NCBI GenBank assembly: GCA_003220315.1
Contig: QHSA01000150.1
Location: 1-59,787 of the forward strand
Length of the DNA: 59,787 nucleotides
Source of the DNA: Candidatus Rokuibacteriota bacterium
GTDB taxonomy: Bacteria > Methylomirabilota > Methylomirabilia > Rokubacteriales > CSP1-6
Direction of reading: 5' to 3'
Below the pieces are notes generated by a model that searched no databases, was not told the origin of the DNA, and saw nothing but the letters and a program-made list of their open reading frames with translations. This document shows, piece after piece, positions 16,512 to 24,875 of this stretch. Every line of letters starts with the position of its first letter. Within the stretch, counting starts at the first letter, position 1. A program made the translations under genes and the position numbers.

Positions 16512-17741
16512 TCAGCCGCCCGGTTTGGGCGCGGCTCCCACCGTCGCGGCCACGCCCTCCCGGTGGCGCTCGGTCGCGATCTCGCAGGCGCCGCCGCCGT
16601 TCATGTGGATCGAGAGATCCTTGATCGTCGGCGACGTGCCGCAGAGCGGGCACGTCGGGTCGCGGCGCAGCTTGACCTCGCGGAAGCGCATGCCGAGCGC
16701 ATCGTAGGTGAGGAGGCGCCCGACCAGCGGCTCGCCGATCCCGAGCAGGAGCTTCACCACCTCGGTCGCCTGCACCAGCCCGATCACTCCTGGGAGCACG
16801 CCCAGGACGCCGGCCTCGCTTCAGGAGGGCACGAGGCCAGGCGGCGGCGGCGTGGGGTAGAGACAGCGATAGCAGGGCCCCGCGTTCGGCGCGAACACCG
16901 TCGCCATGCCCTCGAACTGGAAGATCGAGCCGTGGACGTTGGTCTTGCCCGCGAGGAAGCACGCGTCGTTGACGAGGTAGCGCGTCTCGAAGTTGTCGGA
17001 GCCGTCGACGATCAGGTCGTAGTCACGGATGACGTCCATCACGTTGTCGGCGGTGATGCGCATCGGCAACGGGATCACGTTCACGTCGGGATTCAGCGCC
17101 TTGAGCATGCGCGCGCCGGACTCGACCTTGGGCTTGCCGATGTCCGCGGTCGTGTGGAGCACCTGCCGCTGGAGGTTCGTGAGATCCACGACGTCGCCAT
17201 CCATCAGCCCGAGGGTGCCGACGCCCGCCGCGGCCAGGTAGAGCGCGATCGGCGAGCCGAGCCCGCCCGCGCCGATCAGCAGCACCTTCGAGCGGAGGAG
17301 CTTCTTCTGCCCACGATCGCCCACCTGCGGGAGCAGGAAGTGGCGACTGTACCGCTGGATCTGGTCGGCCGTCATCGGGACCTCGCGGACGACCGGGAGT
17401 CCCGACTGCACCCACTTCTGGTAGCCGCCCTGGAGGTTGATGACGGTCGCGTAGCCGAGCTCCTTGAGCGCCTTCGCGGCGAGAACCGAGCGGAGCCCCG
17501 TCTGGCAATAGAGGACGATGGGGGTCGATGGATCGGTGACCGCGGTGCCCACCCTGAACTCCAGGAAGCCGCGACTGATGTTCGTCGCGGCCTCGAGATG
17601 GCCGTCGCGGTACTCGTCGGGATCGCGGACGTCGATGACGACCACCGGTTCACCCGCTGCGAGACGGCGCTGGACCTGCTGGGGCCCCTCCTCGGGAACG
17701 ACCTGGCGAGCCTCAGCGAGCATTTCTTTCAGGGTCTTCAT
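16512..17741 (-). CDS. moeB: Rhodanese-MoeB/ThiF (E1-like) fusion, predicted selenoprotein with in-frame TGA
   Basis: Sulfur-carrier activating enzyme of the MoeB/MOCS3 type, 409 residues if the TGA at 16823-16821 (codon 307) is read. Residues 1-120 form a rhodanese domain with active-site Cys79 (YCQTGLRS). Residues 125-400 form the E1-like adenylating domain: nucleotide loop [21 protein letters not shown] (about 155-175), [23 protein letters not shown] and zinc cysteines CYRC (290, 293) with CPLC (364, 367) beyond the TGA. At the conserved SCAEAG motif the sequence reads S-TGA-S-E-A-G, so the TGA replaces the cysteine equivalent to the transfer Cys of MOCS3. Homology continues in the same frame for 102 codons and a SECIS-like hairpin follows, so selenocysteine is likelier than a broken gene. 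Promoter TTGAAC-N16-TAATAT ends 7 nt before the ATG. Confidence 0.8.
16788..16807 (-). promoter_or_regulatory. Candidate bacterial SECIS element in the MoeB-like mRNA
   Basis: After the UGA (16823-16821) the minus-strand RNA forms a 7-bp stem, UCCUGGG (16807-16801) with CCCAGGA (16794-16788), around the 6-nt loop CGUGCU. The loop begins 21 nt after the UGA and has G as its second base. Both features fit the published bacterial SECIS rule: short stem, small loop 16-37 nt downstream, G in the first two loop bases. Confidence 0.6.
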
Positions 17742-17748
17742 GGTCCCG

Positions 17749-17776
17749 ATATTACCCCTATTTCCGGTCGGTTCAA
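17749..17776 (-). promoter_or_regulatory. Sigma-70-type promoter of the MoeB-like gene
   Basis: On the minus strand, TTGAAC (17776-17771) and TAATAT (17754-17749) are separated by 16 nt. The -10 box ends 7 nt before the ATG at 17741, so the transcript should be leaderless. It lies back to back with the rfbA -10 box. Confidence 0.65.
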
Positions 17777-17822
17777 GGGAGATTGCCCCTCGAGCTCCCT
17801 CGCCCGTGCCGGGGACGACTGC

Positions 17823-17828
17823 TATACT
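17823..17828 (+). promoter_or_regulatory. -10 box (TATACT) of rfbA
   Basis: TATACT ends 11 nt before the ATG at 17840. No Shine-Dalgarno sequence intervenes and no clear -35 box is visible. Confidence 0.55.
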
Positions 17829-17839
17829 CTCAAAAATTC

Positions 17840-18724
17840 ATGACAGATTCCATGCAGGGGATCATCCTCGCCGGGGGCTCGGGCACCCGCCTCTTCCCGC
17901 TCACACTCGCGATGAGCAAGCAACTCGTTCCGATCTACAACAAGCCCATGATCTACTACCCGCTCTCGACCCTCATGCTCGCCGGGATCCGCCACATCCT
18001 GGTCATCACCAGCCCGCAAGACAAGGGCGCGTTCCAGCGTCTCCTCGGCGACGGCAGCCACCTCGGCCTCCGCATCGAGTACGAGGTCCAGCCACGTCCC
18101 GAGGGCCTGGCGCAGGCTTTCATCATCGGCCGGAGCTTCATCGGCAGCGGTCGCGTCGCACTCGCGCTCGGCGACAACATCTTCTACGGTCACGGCTTTC
18201 CCGACTACCTCAAGCGCGCGTCGAGCCGGACCACGGGCGCGACGGTCTTCGCATACTGGGTCCGCGATCCCGAGCGCTACGGCGTCGTCGAGTTCGACGC
18301 TACGGGTCGCGCCGTCGGGCTCGCGGAGAAGCCCGCCCGGCCGCGCTCGCCGTACGCGGTGACGGGCCTCTACTTTTACGACCACCAGGTCGTCGAGATC
18401 GCGGCGGGTCTCACGCCCTCGGCGCGCGGTGAGCTCGAGATCACGGACGTCAACGCGGAGTATCTCCGGCGCGGACAGCTCCAGGTCGAGAAGCTCGGCC
18501 GCGGGATCGCGTGGCTCGACACGGGGACGCACGAAGCGCTGTTGCAAGCGTCCACGTTCATCCAGACGATCGAGGACCGCCAGGGGCTCATGGTCGCCTG
18601 CATCGAGGAGATCGCGTACCGCATGGGGTACATCACGGCGGACGACGTCGTGTCGATCGCGAAGCCGATGAAGGACAACTCCTACGGGCAGTACCTGTTG
18701 CGCCTGGTCGAGGCGGAGCCGTAA
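17840..18724 (+). CDS. rfbA: Glucose-1-phosphate thymidylyltransferase
   Basis: First enzyme of dTDP-sugar synthesis (dTTP plus glucose-1-phosphate to dTDP-glucose), 294 residues from ATG 17840; a second ATG at 17852 is possible. Nucleotidyltransferase signature [16 protein letters not shown] is at the N terminus, followed by [25 protein letters not shown], the metal/nucleotide site [25 protein letters not shown] and [14 protein letters not shown]. These match RmlA/RfbA closely. It forms a cluster with the rfbC-like epimerase (16 nt downstream) and rfbB; rfbD is absent from the window. The nucleotide sugar probably feeds surface polysaccharide synthesis. Confidence 0.95.
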   Translation: MTDSMQGIILAGGSGTRLFPLTLAMSKQLVPIYNKPMIYYPLSTLMLAGIRHILVITSPQDKGAFQRLLGDGSHLGLRIEYEVQPRPEGLAQAFIIGRSFIGSGRVALALGDNIFYGHGFPDYLKRASSRTTGATVFAYWVRDPERYGVVEFDATGRAVGLAEKPARPRSPYAVTGLYFYDHQVVEIAAGLTPSARGELEITDVNAEYLRRGQLQVEKLGRGIAWLDTGTHEALLQASTFIQTIEDRQGLMVACIEEIAYRMGYITADDVVSIAKPMKDNSYGQYLLRLVEAEP

Positions 18725-18740
18725 GATCGAGATCGGGCCG

Positions 18741-19277
18741 ATGGAATTCACGCCCCACGCCAAGCGCGCCTTTCACCTCCAGTCCTACGGGCCCGCGCCG
18801 TCCATCGACGGCGTCGAGCTCGTCGAGCTCAAGCGATTCGCCGACGACGGCGGCACGCTGACCGAGCTGGCGCGTCTCAGTGACGGACGGACCGCGGCGG
18901 TCGCGGGCTTCACGCTGCGGCAGATCAACTACAGCGAGCTCGCCGCTGGCGCGATCAAGGCGTTCCATCTCCACACCCGCCAGACCGACGTCTGGTACGT
19001 GCCTCCGGGGGACCGCCTGCTCGTCGTCCTCGTCGACGTCCGCCAGGGCTCGAAGACGGAAGGCGTGCGCGTGCGGCTCGTGCTGGGCCACGGCGCGTCG
19101 CGCCTCTTGCGCATCCCGCCCGGTGTGGCCCACGGTGTGCGGAATCTCGCCGAGGCGACCGGGCGGATCATCTACTTCACCGATCTCCATTTCTCGGCGG
19201 AGCCCGCGACGTGCGACGAGGGGCGACTGCCGTGGGACTACGCGGGCGCCGACGTGTGGGACGTGACGCGGGGCTAG
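18741..19277 (+). CDS. rfbC: dTDP-4-dehydrorhamnose 3,5-epimerase family protein
   Basis: 178-residue cupin-fold epimerase-like protein. The region around AIKAFHLHTRQTDVWYVPPG holds the His expected at the epimerase active site. LLRIPPGVAHGVRNLAE is the second conserved block, and YFTDLHFSAEPATCDEGRLPWD the C-terminal one. It is more divergent than classical RmlC, so the exact substrate (a 4-keto-dTDP sugar) is inferred from its position between rfbA and rfbB. The last eight codons, including the stop, are repeated 199 nt downstream at the far side of a short insertion-like element. Confidence 0.85.
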   Translation: MEFTPHAKRAFHLQSYGPAPSIDGVELVELKRFADDGGTLTELARLSDGRTAAVAGFTLRQINYSELAAGAIKAFHLHTRQTDVWYVPPGDRLLVVLVDVRQGSKTEGVRVRLVLGHGASRLLRIPPGVAHGVRNLAEATGRIIYFTDLHFSAEPATCDEGRLPWDYAGADVWDVTRG

Positions 19278-19476
19278 GGCGATGCCAGCTGACGTCGCCT
19301 CGCTTCGTTCTCAGTCGTCGCCGGATCGGTCCTCAACATGCCCAAGGCATGTTGACCGTGGGCGAGATCACGCGCCAGCCCTCGTACGCTCCGGTCGGCT
19401 CCTCCCTCGGGCCTCGCGATGCTCGTCATCTTGCATCGCCCCTGGCGTGTCGGTGTGGGACGTGACGCGGGGCTAG
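19278..19476 (+). mobile_element. MITE-like 175-bp insertion flanked by 24-nt direct repeats
   Basis: The 24 nt at 19254-19277 (end of rfbC with its stop) recur exactly at 19453-19476. The intervening 19278-19452 segment begins and ends with inverted repeats (GGGCGATGC at 19277-19285, GCATCGCCC at 19433-19441). It contains a strong hairpin with a 9-bp stem, CAACATGCC-CAA-GGCATGTTG. It carries no convincing gene. It separates rfbC from rfbB. A short nonautonomous element or a local duplication are the two readings. Confidence 0.55.
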
Positions 19477-19480
19477 GCGG

Positions 19481-21613
19481 GTGAAGCTGCTCGTCACGGG
19501 CGGGAGCGGCTTCATCGGCTCGAACTTCGTTCGACACGTCCTCGCGACGCGCCCCGACGACACCGTCGTCAACCTCGACAAGCTCACCTACGCGGGCAAC
19601 CCGGCGAACCTGAAGGACGTCGAGCGCGATCCGCGCTACGCCTTCGTCCACGGCGACATCTGCGACGGCAAGCTGGTCCGCGACGTCGCCCGCGGCGTCG
19701 ACGCGGTGATCAATTTCGCCGCCGAGAGCGTCGTCGCCGAAACGTTCATTCCGATCCACTGGGGCCATGGGATCAAGCTGGCCACCGTTGAGGAGGCGTT
19801 CGAGACGTATGGCCGAAAGCGAGGGATTCTCATAGGTGCCGATGGTGTTCAGGTGGTGCAGCCCGACCTCCCCTTGTTTGCCATGGCGTTCCGCAACGGA
19901 ATGGGACAGTGGCGCCGGATCACACAATTCACCCGCCATTGGTATAGCGGGAGGGTGGTAACGCTGCAGCAAAAGTGGGGACAAATCACCGTTACCCCGA
20001 ACCACTGTGTCTACGATGCGAACAGTCAGCTCGTGGCCGCCGAGAGCAACCCCGAGCTCTTGGCGGTGCGGAAGATGAACGTCGACCGTAGCCGCCACCG
20101 GGACTACATCGAGATCGCCCTGCCGGAGATAAAGGCGACCGATGGGCGCCTCTATGCGCCGACCGCCAAGGGTGGGGGACGGCCACGCGAGGTGTACGTC
20201 CAACAGTGCCTGAAGGGTGAGCCGCTGCTGGCGCTGATGCGCGTTCTCGGTGCATATGTGGCGGAGGGCAACGCGAACCTTAATCGAGCCAACGGTGGTT
20301 ATCAGGTTTGTATCGCCAACGACGACCCGGCATACCTCTACGAGATCCAGAACGACGCGGAGCTGTTCACGAACGCCGCCAGCTCCATCACGTGGCGCAA
20401 GAAGCCTGGTTCGCATCAGCTCACGTTCTCGTCGAAGATCATCTACCTACTGGTGACGACGCTCTGCGGTGCGCACTCCTATGAGAAGCGCGTCCCCGAC
20501 GCGTTGTTCACGCTTGTGGATGAGTACAAGCACGCTTTCCTCGACAACTACCTCCGGGGTGACGGCAACACCCAGAGGTACAAGACCGTTGAGACGCGAC
20601 GGCTGGCGACCAATTCGCCCAGACTCGCCGCGGGGCTTGGTCTGCTTCTCAGCATGCTCGATCTCGACTACTCGCTGAACTATCCGCAACAGCGCCCGAA
20701 GCGCTGGCGTCCGCAGTACGCGATGAACATCGTCTCGACCTACGACGCTCGCGGACAGCGGAAGTACTCCGAGGCGGAATATCACGGTTACGTGTACGAC
20801 CTCACGGTCGAGGACGCGCACAACTTCGCCGCGGGCGTCGGGAACGTCGTGGTGCACAACACTCACGTGGACCGATCCCTCCGCGCGCCGGACGAGTTCT
20901 TGCGGACCGACGTCTTCGGCGTCCACACGCTGCTGGAGGCGGTCAAGGACCTCAAGATCCCGCGCCTCGTCCACATCTCGACGGACGAGGTGTACGGCTC
21001 CGTCGAGCGCGGCGCGTCGCGGGAGGGCGACCCCCTGCGCCCCTCGAATCCGTACTCGGCCTCGAAAGCGGGCGGCGACCTGCTGGCGCTCGCGTACTGG
21101 CACACCCACCGGCTCCCCGTGCTCATCACGCGCTCGTCCAACAATTTCGGCCCCTGGCAGTACCCCGAGAAGGTGATCCCGCTCTTCGTCACCAACGCCC
21201 TCGAGGACCGGTCGCTGCCGCTCTACGGCGACGGACGGAACGTCCGCGACTGGCTCTACGTGCTGGACAACTGTGCGGCGATCGACCTCGTGCTCCGGAA
21301 GGGCCAGGAGGGCGAGGTCTACAACATCGGTGGCGGGCACGAGGTGGAGAACATCGTCCTGACACGTCAGATCCTCCACCTCCTGGGCAAGCCCGAAACG
21401 CTGATCCAGCCCGTCAAGGATCGGCCTGGCCACGACCGGCGCTACGCGCTCGACTCGAAGAAGGTCCACCAGCTCGGCTGGACGCCCCGCCACCGGTTCG
21501 GTGACGCGCTCGCGGCGACGGTCGCCTGGTACCGTGAGCACGAAGCCTGGTGGCGGCCGCTCAAGTCCGGCGAGTTCCGCGCGTACTACGCGAAGCAGTA
21601 CGGGCAGCGGTGA
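19481..21613 (+). CDS. rfbB: dTDP-glucose 4,6-dehydratase precursor containing an intein
   Basis: NAD-dependent dehydratase converting dTDP-glucose to dTDP-4-keto-6-deoxyglucose. The 710-residue precursor splits into N-extein residues 1-82, intein 83-460 and C-extein 461-710; the spliced enzyme would be 332 residues, normal for RfbB. The N-extein has the Rossmann loop GGSGFIGS (7-14). The C-extein has the catalytic TDEVYG (501-506), YSASK (525-529), RSSNNFGPWQYPEKVIPLF and GDGRNVRDWLYV. The junction reads AAE|S...HN|THVDRS, so splicing regenerates AAETHVDRS, a conserved active-site-proximal segment. The start is GTG 19481. Without splicing the enzyme should be inactive, so sugar-nucleotide synthesis depends on it. 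The intein is less GC-rich than the exteins. Confidence 0.95.
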   Translation: MKLLVTGGSGFIGSNFVRHVLATRPDDTVVNLDKLTYAGNPANLKDVERDPRYAFVHGDICDGKLVRDVARGVDAVINFAAESVVAETFIPIHWGHGIKLATVEEAFETYGRKRGILIGADGVQVVQPDLPLFAMAFRNGMGQWRRITQFTRHWYSGRVVTLQQKWGQITVTPNHCVYDANSQLVAAESNPELLAVRKMNVDRSRHRDYIEIALPEIKATDGRLYAPTAKGGGRPREVYVQQCLKGEPLLALMRVLGAYVAEGNANLNRANGGYQVCIANDDPAYLYEIQNDAELFTNAASSITWRKKPGSHQLTFSSKIIYLLVTTLCGAHSYEKRVPDALFTLVDEYKHAFLDNYLRGDGNTQRYKTVETRRLATNSPRLAAGLGLLLSMLDLDYSLNYPQQRPKRWRPQYAMNIVSTYDARGQRKYSEAEYHGYVYDLTVEDAHNFAAGVGNVVVHNTHVDRSLRAPDEFLRTDVFGVHTLLEAVKDLKIPRLVHISTDEVYGSVERGASREGDPLRPSNPYSASKAGGDLLALAYWHTHRLPVLITRSSNNFGPWQYPEKVIPLFVTNALEDRSLPLYGDGRNVRDWLYVLDNCAAIDLVLRKGQEGEVYNIGGGHEVENIVLTRQILHLLGKPETLIQPVKDRPGHDRRYALDSKKVHQLGWTPRHRFGDALAATVAWYREHEAWWRPLKSGEFRAYYAKQYGQR
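19727..20860 (+). mobile_element. Intein with LAGLIDADG homing endonuclease inside RfbB
   Basis: 378 residues beginning Ser1 (SVVAETFIPI, block A) and ending His377-Asn378 before Thr+1. The splicing block B is TVTPNHCVYD with the T-x-x-H motif (90-93). Two LAGLIDADG-type motifs, LGAYVAEGN (about 174-182) and FLDNYLRGDGN (about 271-281), mark a homing endonuclease. Block F is VYDLTVEDAHNFAAG (356-370) and block G NVVVHN. All residues needed for class-1 splicing with Ser and Thr nucleophiles are present, so it looks active. The acidic residues of both endonuclease motifs are also kept. Confidence 0.93.
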
Positions 21614-22647
21614 TGCGCAGGCACGGGCCGGCCGGGCCAGGGGTGCTGCTGGCACTGGTGCTGACGCTCGCGCTCCCGGCGCCGGCGCCCGCCGCGCCCG
21701 CGGCGACCGACCGCCGCGTCCACCCCGCGGACGTCTCGGGGCTGCCGTCCTACGTGCAGCGCGTCGCGCCCTCGATCGTGGCGCTCAAGGTCCGGAACGC
21801 CGAGGGGGCCGCCTCCTCGCTTCGGCTCGGGAGCCGGCGGTCCGGGAGCGGCGTCATCTTCGACGCACGGGGCTACGTCCTCACCGTGAGCTATCTGCTC
21901 CTGGACGCGGTCGCGATCGAGGCGCAGGGGTATCGGGGCCGCACGGTGGGCGCGCGACTGGTCGGGCTCGACCTCGACACGGGGCTGGGTGTGATCAAGC
22001 TCGAGGACCCCGGCCCGTGGCCCGTGGCGACGCTCGGGCGATCGGAGGAGGCCGTGGCCGGGATGCGCACGGGCACGGTCGGCATCGACGACGACGGTGA
22101 CCTCGTGCACGTCGTCGGCCAGCTCCAGGCGATCCAGCGCTTCTCTGCGTACTGGGAGTACATGCTCGACCGCGCCTTCGTGATCTCGCCGGCGAGCCCG
22201 GGCTGGGGCGGGAGCGCGGTGGTCAACGAACGGGGCGAGGTCGTCGGTGTCGTCTCGCTCCGGCTCGGTGAGCCGCCGTACACGAACCTCGCCATCCCCA
22301 TCGAGAAGTTCGTGCCCGGAAAGGACGAGCTGATCGGCGCGGGCCGGATCGTGAGCCGGCCGCCACGCCCCTGGCTCGGGCTCTACGCGGTGGAAGCCCA
22401 CGGCGGGCTCTTCGTCAGCGAGGTCTCGCCCCTCGGGCCCGCCGCCCGCGCGGGCGTGCTCAAGGGCGACCGGATCGTCCGCGTCAACGGCGTGGCCGTC
22501 CAGTCGCGCGAGGACTTCTACCTCGAGCTCTGGTCCCGGCGCGCGGGCGACCTGATCGAGATGGCGGTGCAGCGCGCCGACCGCGTGCGCGTCATCACGG
22601 TGCCCTCGATCGACCGGCACACGCTCTATCGGCCGCGCGAGCCGTGA
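21613..22647 (+). CDS. Catalytically degenerate HtrA-like protein with PDZ domain
   Basis: Starts at ATG 21613, overlapping the rfbB stop by one base (TGATG). A signal peptide (RRHG, hydrophobic run, APAPAAPA) leads to a trypsin-like domain aligned with HtrA: VAPSIVALKV, GSGVIFDARGYVLT, DTGLGVIKLE, SPGWGGSAVVNERGEVVGVV. The catalytic residues are all lost: His is replaced in VLTVSYLL, Asp in DTGLGVIK, and GNSGG reads GWGGS. A PDZ domain remains (PWLGLYAVE, GLFVSEVSPLGPAARAGVLKGDRIVRVNG). It is likely a periplasmic binding or scaffold pseudoprotease rather than an enzyme. The lack of frame damage argues for a maintained function. Confidence 0.8.
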   Translation: MRRHGPAGPGVLLALVLTLALPAPAPAAPAATDRRVHPADVSGLPSYVQRVAPSIVALKVRNAEGAASSLRLGSRRSGSGVIFDARGYVLTVSYLLLDAVAIEAQGYRGRTVGARLVGLDLDTGLGVIKLEDPGPWPVATLGRSEEAVAGMRTGTVGIDDDGDLVHVVGQLQAIQRFSAYWEYMLDRAFVISPASPGWGGSAVVNERGEVVGVVSLRLGEPPYTNLAIPIEKFVPGKDELIGAGRIVSRPPRPWLGLYAVEAHGGLFVSEVSPLGPAARAGVLKGDRIVRVNGVAVQSREDFYLELWSRRAGDLIEMAVQRADRVRVITVPSIDRHTLYRPREP

Positions 22648-22651
22648 CGCC

Positions 22652-24058
22652 GTGAAGGGCGCCGCCGACACGTACCAGGGGCGCGGCCTCATCGCCGACC
22701 CCATCCACCAGTACATCCTGTACACGCGCCCCGGCGCGATCCGGGGCGAGGCGACCGAGCAGGACCTCATCGACACCTCGTGGGTGCAGCGGTTGCGACG
22801 CGTGCCCCAGCTCCAGTCGGCCCGCTGGGTGTTCCCCGCCGCCGAGCACAGCCGGTTCCAGCACTCGCTTGGCGCGATGCACCTCGCGGGTCGCATGGCG
22901 CAGCAGCTCTACCCGTCGCTCCGCGCGATCTTCCCCGAGGTTCCCTCGGCGGCGCTGATCGAGGAGCTCCTGCGCGTGGCCGGGCTCCTGCACGACGTCG
23001 GCCACGGGCCGTTCGGACATTTCTTCGACGACAACTTCCTCGTCGACTTCGACCTGACCCACGAGCTCGTCGGTCAACGGATCATCCGTGAGGAGCTGGC
23101 CGACGTCCTCCGCGACCTTCGCCGGAGCCCGAGCGGGCGCTTCAACGCTGGCGAGGCCATCGACCCCGAGTGGATCTGCTACCTGATGGGCAAGACGTAC
23201 ACGCACCCGCTCGCGTCGCACCCGAAGTGGCTCCCGTTCCTGAAGCCCCTCCTCTCGGGCGTCTTCACCGCCGACAACATGGACTACGTCCTGCGCGACG
23301 CCTACATGTGCGGCGTCGCGGTCGGCCCGATCGACATCGAGCGGATCATCTACTACTCGTTCTTCTCCGAGAAGGGGCTGACGCTCGACCGCGGGGGGCT
23401 CCAGGCGTTCACGATGTTTTTGAACGCCCGCTTCTACATGTACACGAACGTGTACTACCACCGCACGACACGCGGCATCGACCTGCACCTCAAGGAGATC
23501 TTCCGGGACACGATGCGGATCGCGTTCCCCTACGATCTCCGCAAGGAGCTCCACCCGTACCTGCACCTGACGGAGTGGACGCTGCTCGAGGAGGTCGGGC
23601 GCTGGCACGACGCCGAGGAGGTGGAGAAGAAGCGCCTCGGCGCGGAGTGGCGGCACATCCTCGACCGCAAGCTCAAGTGGCGGATGTCGGGCGAGGAGGT
23701 CCTCGACCAGTTCGAGGCCCAGAAGGGGCAACGCTTCCTCGACGCGGAGACCGTGAAGAGGCGCGTGCGGAGCTTCCTGCCCGCCGCGCTGCGGGAGCTG
23801 CCGTTCGAGATCGACATGGCGCTGCAGGACCCGCGGCCACTCAATCCGCTCAAGATGGGCGACCGGCAGATCTACGTCTACGACGCGGCGACCGACACCG
23901 TGTCGGAGGAGCCCCTGACCGAGATCCTCAAATACCTGCCGGGCAAGGTCGCCCAGTGCCGGATCTTCGCCATGAGCCACGCGCACGATGCGGAGCTCGC
24001 CACGGCGCTCAAGCGCGCGCTCAACGAGGATCCGCCCTCGATCCCGACGAACGTTTGA
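22652..24058 (+). CDS. HD-domain phosphohydrolase (dGTPase/SAMHD1-like)
   Basis: 468-residue metal-dependent HD hydrolase starting at GTG 22652, five nt after the preceding gene. The motif order fits the dNTPase/YdhJ group: DPIHQYI near the N terminus, WVQRLRRVPQLQ, EHSRFQHSLGAMHLAGRM (first His ligand), LLRVAGLLHDVGHGPFGHFFDD (HD pair and following His), then FTADNMDYVLRDAYMCGV (late Asp). The C-terminal half is a helical region without a second recognised domain. Hydrolysis of a nucleoside phosphate is likely; the substrate is not evident from the sequence. Confidence 0.85.
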   Translation: MKGAADTYQGRGLIADPIHQYILYTRPGAIRGEATEQDLIDTSWVQRLRRVPQLQSARWVFPAAEHSRFQHSLGAMHLAGRMAQQLYPSLRAIFPEVPSAALIEELLRVAGLLHDVGHGPFGHFFDDNFLVDFDLTHELVGQRIIREELADVLRDLRRSPSGRFNAGEAIDPEWICYLMGKTYTHPLASHPKWLPFLKPLLSGVFTADNMDYVLRDAYMCGVAVGPIDIERIIYYSFFSEKGLTLDRGGLQAFTMFLNARFYMYTNVYYHRTTRGIDLHLKEIFRDTMRIAFPYDLRKELHPYLHLTEWTLLEEVGRWHDAEEVEKKRLGAEWRHILDRKLKWRMSGEEVLDQFEAQKGQRFLDAETVKRRVRSFLPAALRELPFEIDMALQDPRPLNPLKMGDRQIYVYDAATDTVSEEPLTEILKYLPGKVAQCRIFAMSHAHDAELATALKRALNEDPPSIPTNV

Positions 24059-24199
24059 CGTCGTCCGCGACCGATGGCGCGGGCCACGCCGCGCGCGAAC
24101 GGCGGGGATTCCCACGCTGACCGGCGGCGCTGGCCATACCGAAAGGTGAGCGCGTCGCACGACCGCCCTCGGAGTCCCCGGCCCGGTGGCGCTCCATAG

Positions 24200-24205
24200 T
24201 ATGAT
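24200..24205 (+). promoter_or_regulatory. -10 box (TATGAT) of the queuosine-precursor transporter gene
   Basis: TATGAT ends 9 nt before ATG 24215 (an overlapping TAGTAT lies 3 nt upstream). No Shine-Dalgarno sequence is seen; this repeats the near-leaderless arrangement of other genes here. Confidence 0.45.
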
Positions 24206-24214
24206 CGAACGGCC

Positions 24215-24874
24215 ATGAGCTGGCGGTTCATCACCTGTGCCGCGCTGTTCGTGACGTGCCTCCTGACCGCGAACACGATCGCGACGAAGCTCATCACGGT
24301 CGGTGGCGTGGTCCTCACGGCCGGCATCGTGATCTTCCCGCTCTCCTACGTCCTGGGCGACGTCCTGACGGAGGTCTGGGGCTACGCCGCGGCCCGCCGC
24401 GTGATCTGGCTCGGCTTCGCGTGCAACGCGCTGATGGTCGTCGCGATCTGGGTCGGCGCCGAGGTCCCGCCGGCGCCATTCTGGAAGGGGCAGGGCGCCT
24501 ACGAGGAGATCCTGGGGCAGACGCCGCGGATCCTCGCGGCCTCCTTCGCCGGCTACCTGGCCGGGGAGTTCGCCAACTCGTTCGTGCTGGCCAAGCTGAA
24601 GATCCTGACGCGCGGGCGCTGGCTCTGGACGCGGACGATCGGCTCCACGCTCGTCGGCCAGGCGTTCGACACCGTGATCTTCGTGACGCTCGCCTTCGCC
24701 GGCACGGTGCCCGCGGGCGCCCTGGCGGCGCTCGTCATCGCGCAGTGGGCCGTGAAGGTGGCGTACGAGGCGGCGGCGACGCCGCTCACGTACGCCGCCG
24801 TGGCCTATCTCAAGACGAGCGAGCAGGTGGATACCTACGACGACGCGACCGACTTCAACCCGATGCGGCTCTAG
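24215..24874 (+). CDS. yhhQ: Queuosine precursor transporter YhhQ/QPT family
   Basis: 219-residue inner-membrane protein with about six hydrophobic spans. Family marks are TANTIATKLI early, FPLSYVLGDVLTEVWGYAAARRVIWLGF in the second and third segments, AGYLAGEFANSFVLAKLKI and the late TRTIGSTLVGQAFDTVIF. These match the YhhQ family, which imports preQ0/preQ1 for queuosine tRNA modification. It stands under its own -10 box and is followed 2 nt later by an unrelated small membrane protein gene. Confidence 0.92.
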   Translation: MSWRFITCAALFVTCLLTANTIATKLITVGGVVLTAGIVIFPLSYVLGDVLTEVWGYAAARRVIWLGFACNALMVVAIWVGAEVPPAPFWKGQGAYEEILGQTPRILAASFAGYLAGEFANSFVLAKLKILTRGRWLWTRTIGSTLVGQAFDTVIFVTLAFAGTVPAGALAALVIAQWAVKVAYEAAATPLTYAAVAYLKTSEQVDTYDDATDFNPMRL

Positions 24875-24875
24875 C

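Noticed and set aside
16821-17741. MoeB-like gene as a simple nonsense-mutated pseudogene
   Set aside because: The stop lies exactly at a conserved redox Cys, homology continues in frame with zinc ligands, and a SECIS-like hairpin follows; decay alone would not predict this.
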